Part shown: piece after piece, positions 63,699-64,000 of the stretch
Layout: each line of letters begins with the position of its first letter
How positions within the stretch are numbered: the stretch's first letter is position 1
Assembly: GCA_016717205.1 (NCBI GenBank)
Contig: JADKGC010000002.1
Coordinates: 992,001-1,056,000, forward strand
Origin: Candidatus Flexifilum breve
Lineage (GTDB): Bacteria > Chloroflexota > Anaerolineae > Aggregatilineales > Phototrophicaceae
Direction of reading: 5' to 3'
Length of the DNA: 64,000 bases
Position numbers and translations under genes: made by a program
The notes under the pieces: model-generated
What the model saw: only the letters and a program-made list of their open reading frames with translations
Told to the model about the DNA's origin: nothing
The model's database searches: none

Positions 63699-64000
63699 TT
63701 GAAAAACCTGACTACCTATGAACGCCGCCAGATGATTGTCCGCATTCTCGAGGAGCAGTCCGGAATCAAGGTGACCGAACTGGCGGAACAACTCAACGTC
63801 TCTGAAGGAACCATTCGCAATGATCTCAGCGCGCTGGAAGAAGAAAACCAGATCATGCGCGTGCGCGGTGGAGCCGTGCCCCGTTCACAGCGGGCCGCGG
63901 GCGGGCAGCAGTACGAAGAACGAGCGCGCATCAACGCCGACGCCAAAGAACTGATTGCGCGCTGGGCGACCAACATGGTGGAAGATGGCGACACCATCAT
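63699..64000 (+). CDS. DeoR-family transcriptional regulator, 3' end beyond the window
   Basis: The first 100 codons. TTG start with AAAGGA 10 bases upstream. The helix-turn-helix YERRQMIVRILEEQSGIKVTELAEQLNVSEGTIRNDLSALEEENQIMRVRGGAVP is the complete DeoR N-terminal signature (S-E-x-T-I-R-x-D-L). The effector domain begins YEERARINADAKELIARWATNMVEDGDTI. Divergent from the sugar operon, sharing its promoter region and the 10-base-phased repeats, so it is most likely the local repressor with a phosphorylated sugar as inducer. The C-terminus cannot be seen. Confidence 0.92.
   Translation, partial: MKNLTTYERRQMIVRILEEQSGIKVTELAEQLNVSEGTIRNDLSALEEENQIMRVRGGAVPRSQRAAGGQQYEERARINADAKELIARWATNMVEDGDTI

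Noticed and set aside
1..64000. tRNA or rRNA genes
   Set aside because: No T-loop GTTCGA-type motif with a matching acceptor stem was found in any spacer; a dedicated tRNA search would be needed to exclude an unusual one.

Overview
The window is 64 kb of GC-rich bacterial chromosome packed with genes on both strands. I see no rRNA, tRNA, CRISPR array or prophage. Several traits suggest a Chloroflexota bacterium, probably Anaerolineae-like: two F420-type luciferase-like oxidoreductases, many ABC sugar transporters, PIG-V and family-39 glycosyltransferases, a lone rpsD, and intergenic spacers filled with the inverted-repeat families common in that phylum and in cyanobacteria. This placement is inference, because no marker gene was searched.

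Layout. 1-2.9 kb: histidine kinase (cut by the left edge), a single-domain receiver, and a receiver/degenerate-GGDEF regulator downstream of gatC. 3.1-5.6 kb: a TrpC-like barrel protein that has lost catalytic residues, a TPR protein and a CitE-like lyase. 5.8-9.7 kb: DUF6157, then an EthD-xpt-guaA purine operon and an ElaB-like membrane protein. 9.9-11 kb: a P-loop kinase and hicBA with a frameshifted hicA. 11-20.1 kb: a GH39-like membrane-anchored protein, an S9 peptidase, a GT39 glycosyltransferase, a TIGR01777 epimerase, a PIG-V mannosyltransferase and a methyltransferase; two of these coding sequences contain dispersed repeats in frame. 20.6-25.4 kb: a GlsB-type protein and pstSCAB. 25.8-29.5 kb: nadK, a B-box protein, recN and a small orphan. 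29.4-36 kb: an AT-richer orphan, a MalY-type lyase, a secreted PTE-rich protein, an F420-type oxidoreductase, a cytochrome P450 and an ICMT-like methyltransferase. 36.2-41 kb: a sugar ABC transporter with unusually enlarged permeases and no ATPase. 41.3-44.8 kb: rpsD, rsmI, a ferredoxin, a Crp/Fnr regulator and a zinc-ribbon orphan. 44.9-49.1 kb: flippase, MetW-like methyltransferase and asparagine synthase, which look like surface-polysaccharide genes. 49.2-54.1 kb: dihydropyrimidinase, a four-helix-bundle gene bracketed by inverted repeats, a second F420-type oxidoreductase and a secreted cyanophycinase-like protein. 54.2-56.1 kb: a GNAT protein, a SpoIIAA-like protein and a graveyard of insertion-sequence fragments. 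56.1-64 kb: a tightly overlapped sugar operon (binding protein, two RbsC-type permeases, double ATPase, SGNH hydrolase, AraA/FucI-like isomerase, L-rhamnose mutarotase) divergent from a DeoR-family regulator cut by the right edge.

The most interesting signals are: (1) the DeoR-controlled, probably L-rhamnose, operon that has an AraA-fold isomerase where RhaA would be expected, with four operator-like repeats at exact 10-base spacing in the divergent promoter; (2) dispersed repeats translated in frame inside two enzymes; (3) an interleaved, pseudoknot-capable pair of inverted repeats just upstream of the P450 ribosome-binding site; (4) the TrpC-like pseudoenzyme; (5) ABC permeases with large extracytoplasmic inserts in two unrelated transporters.
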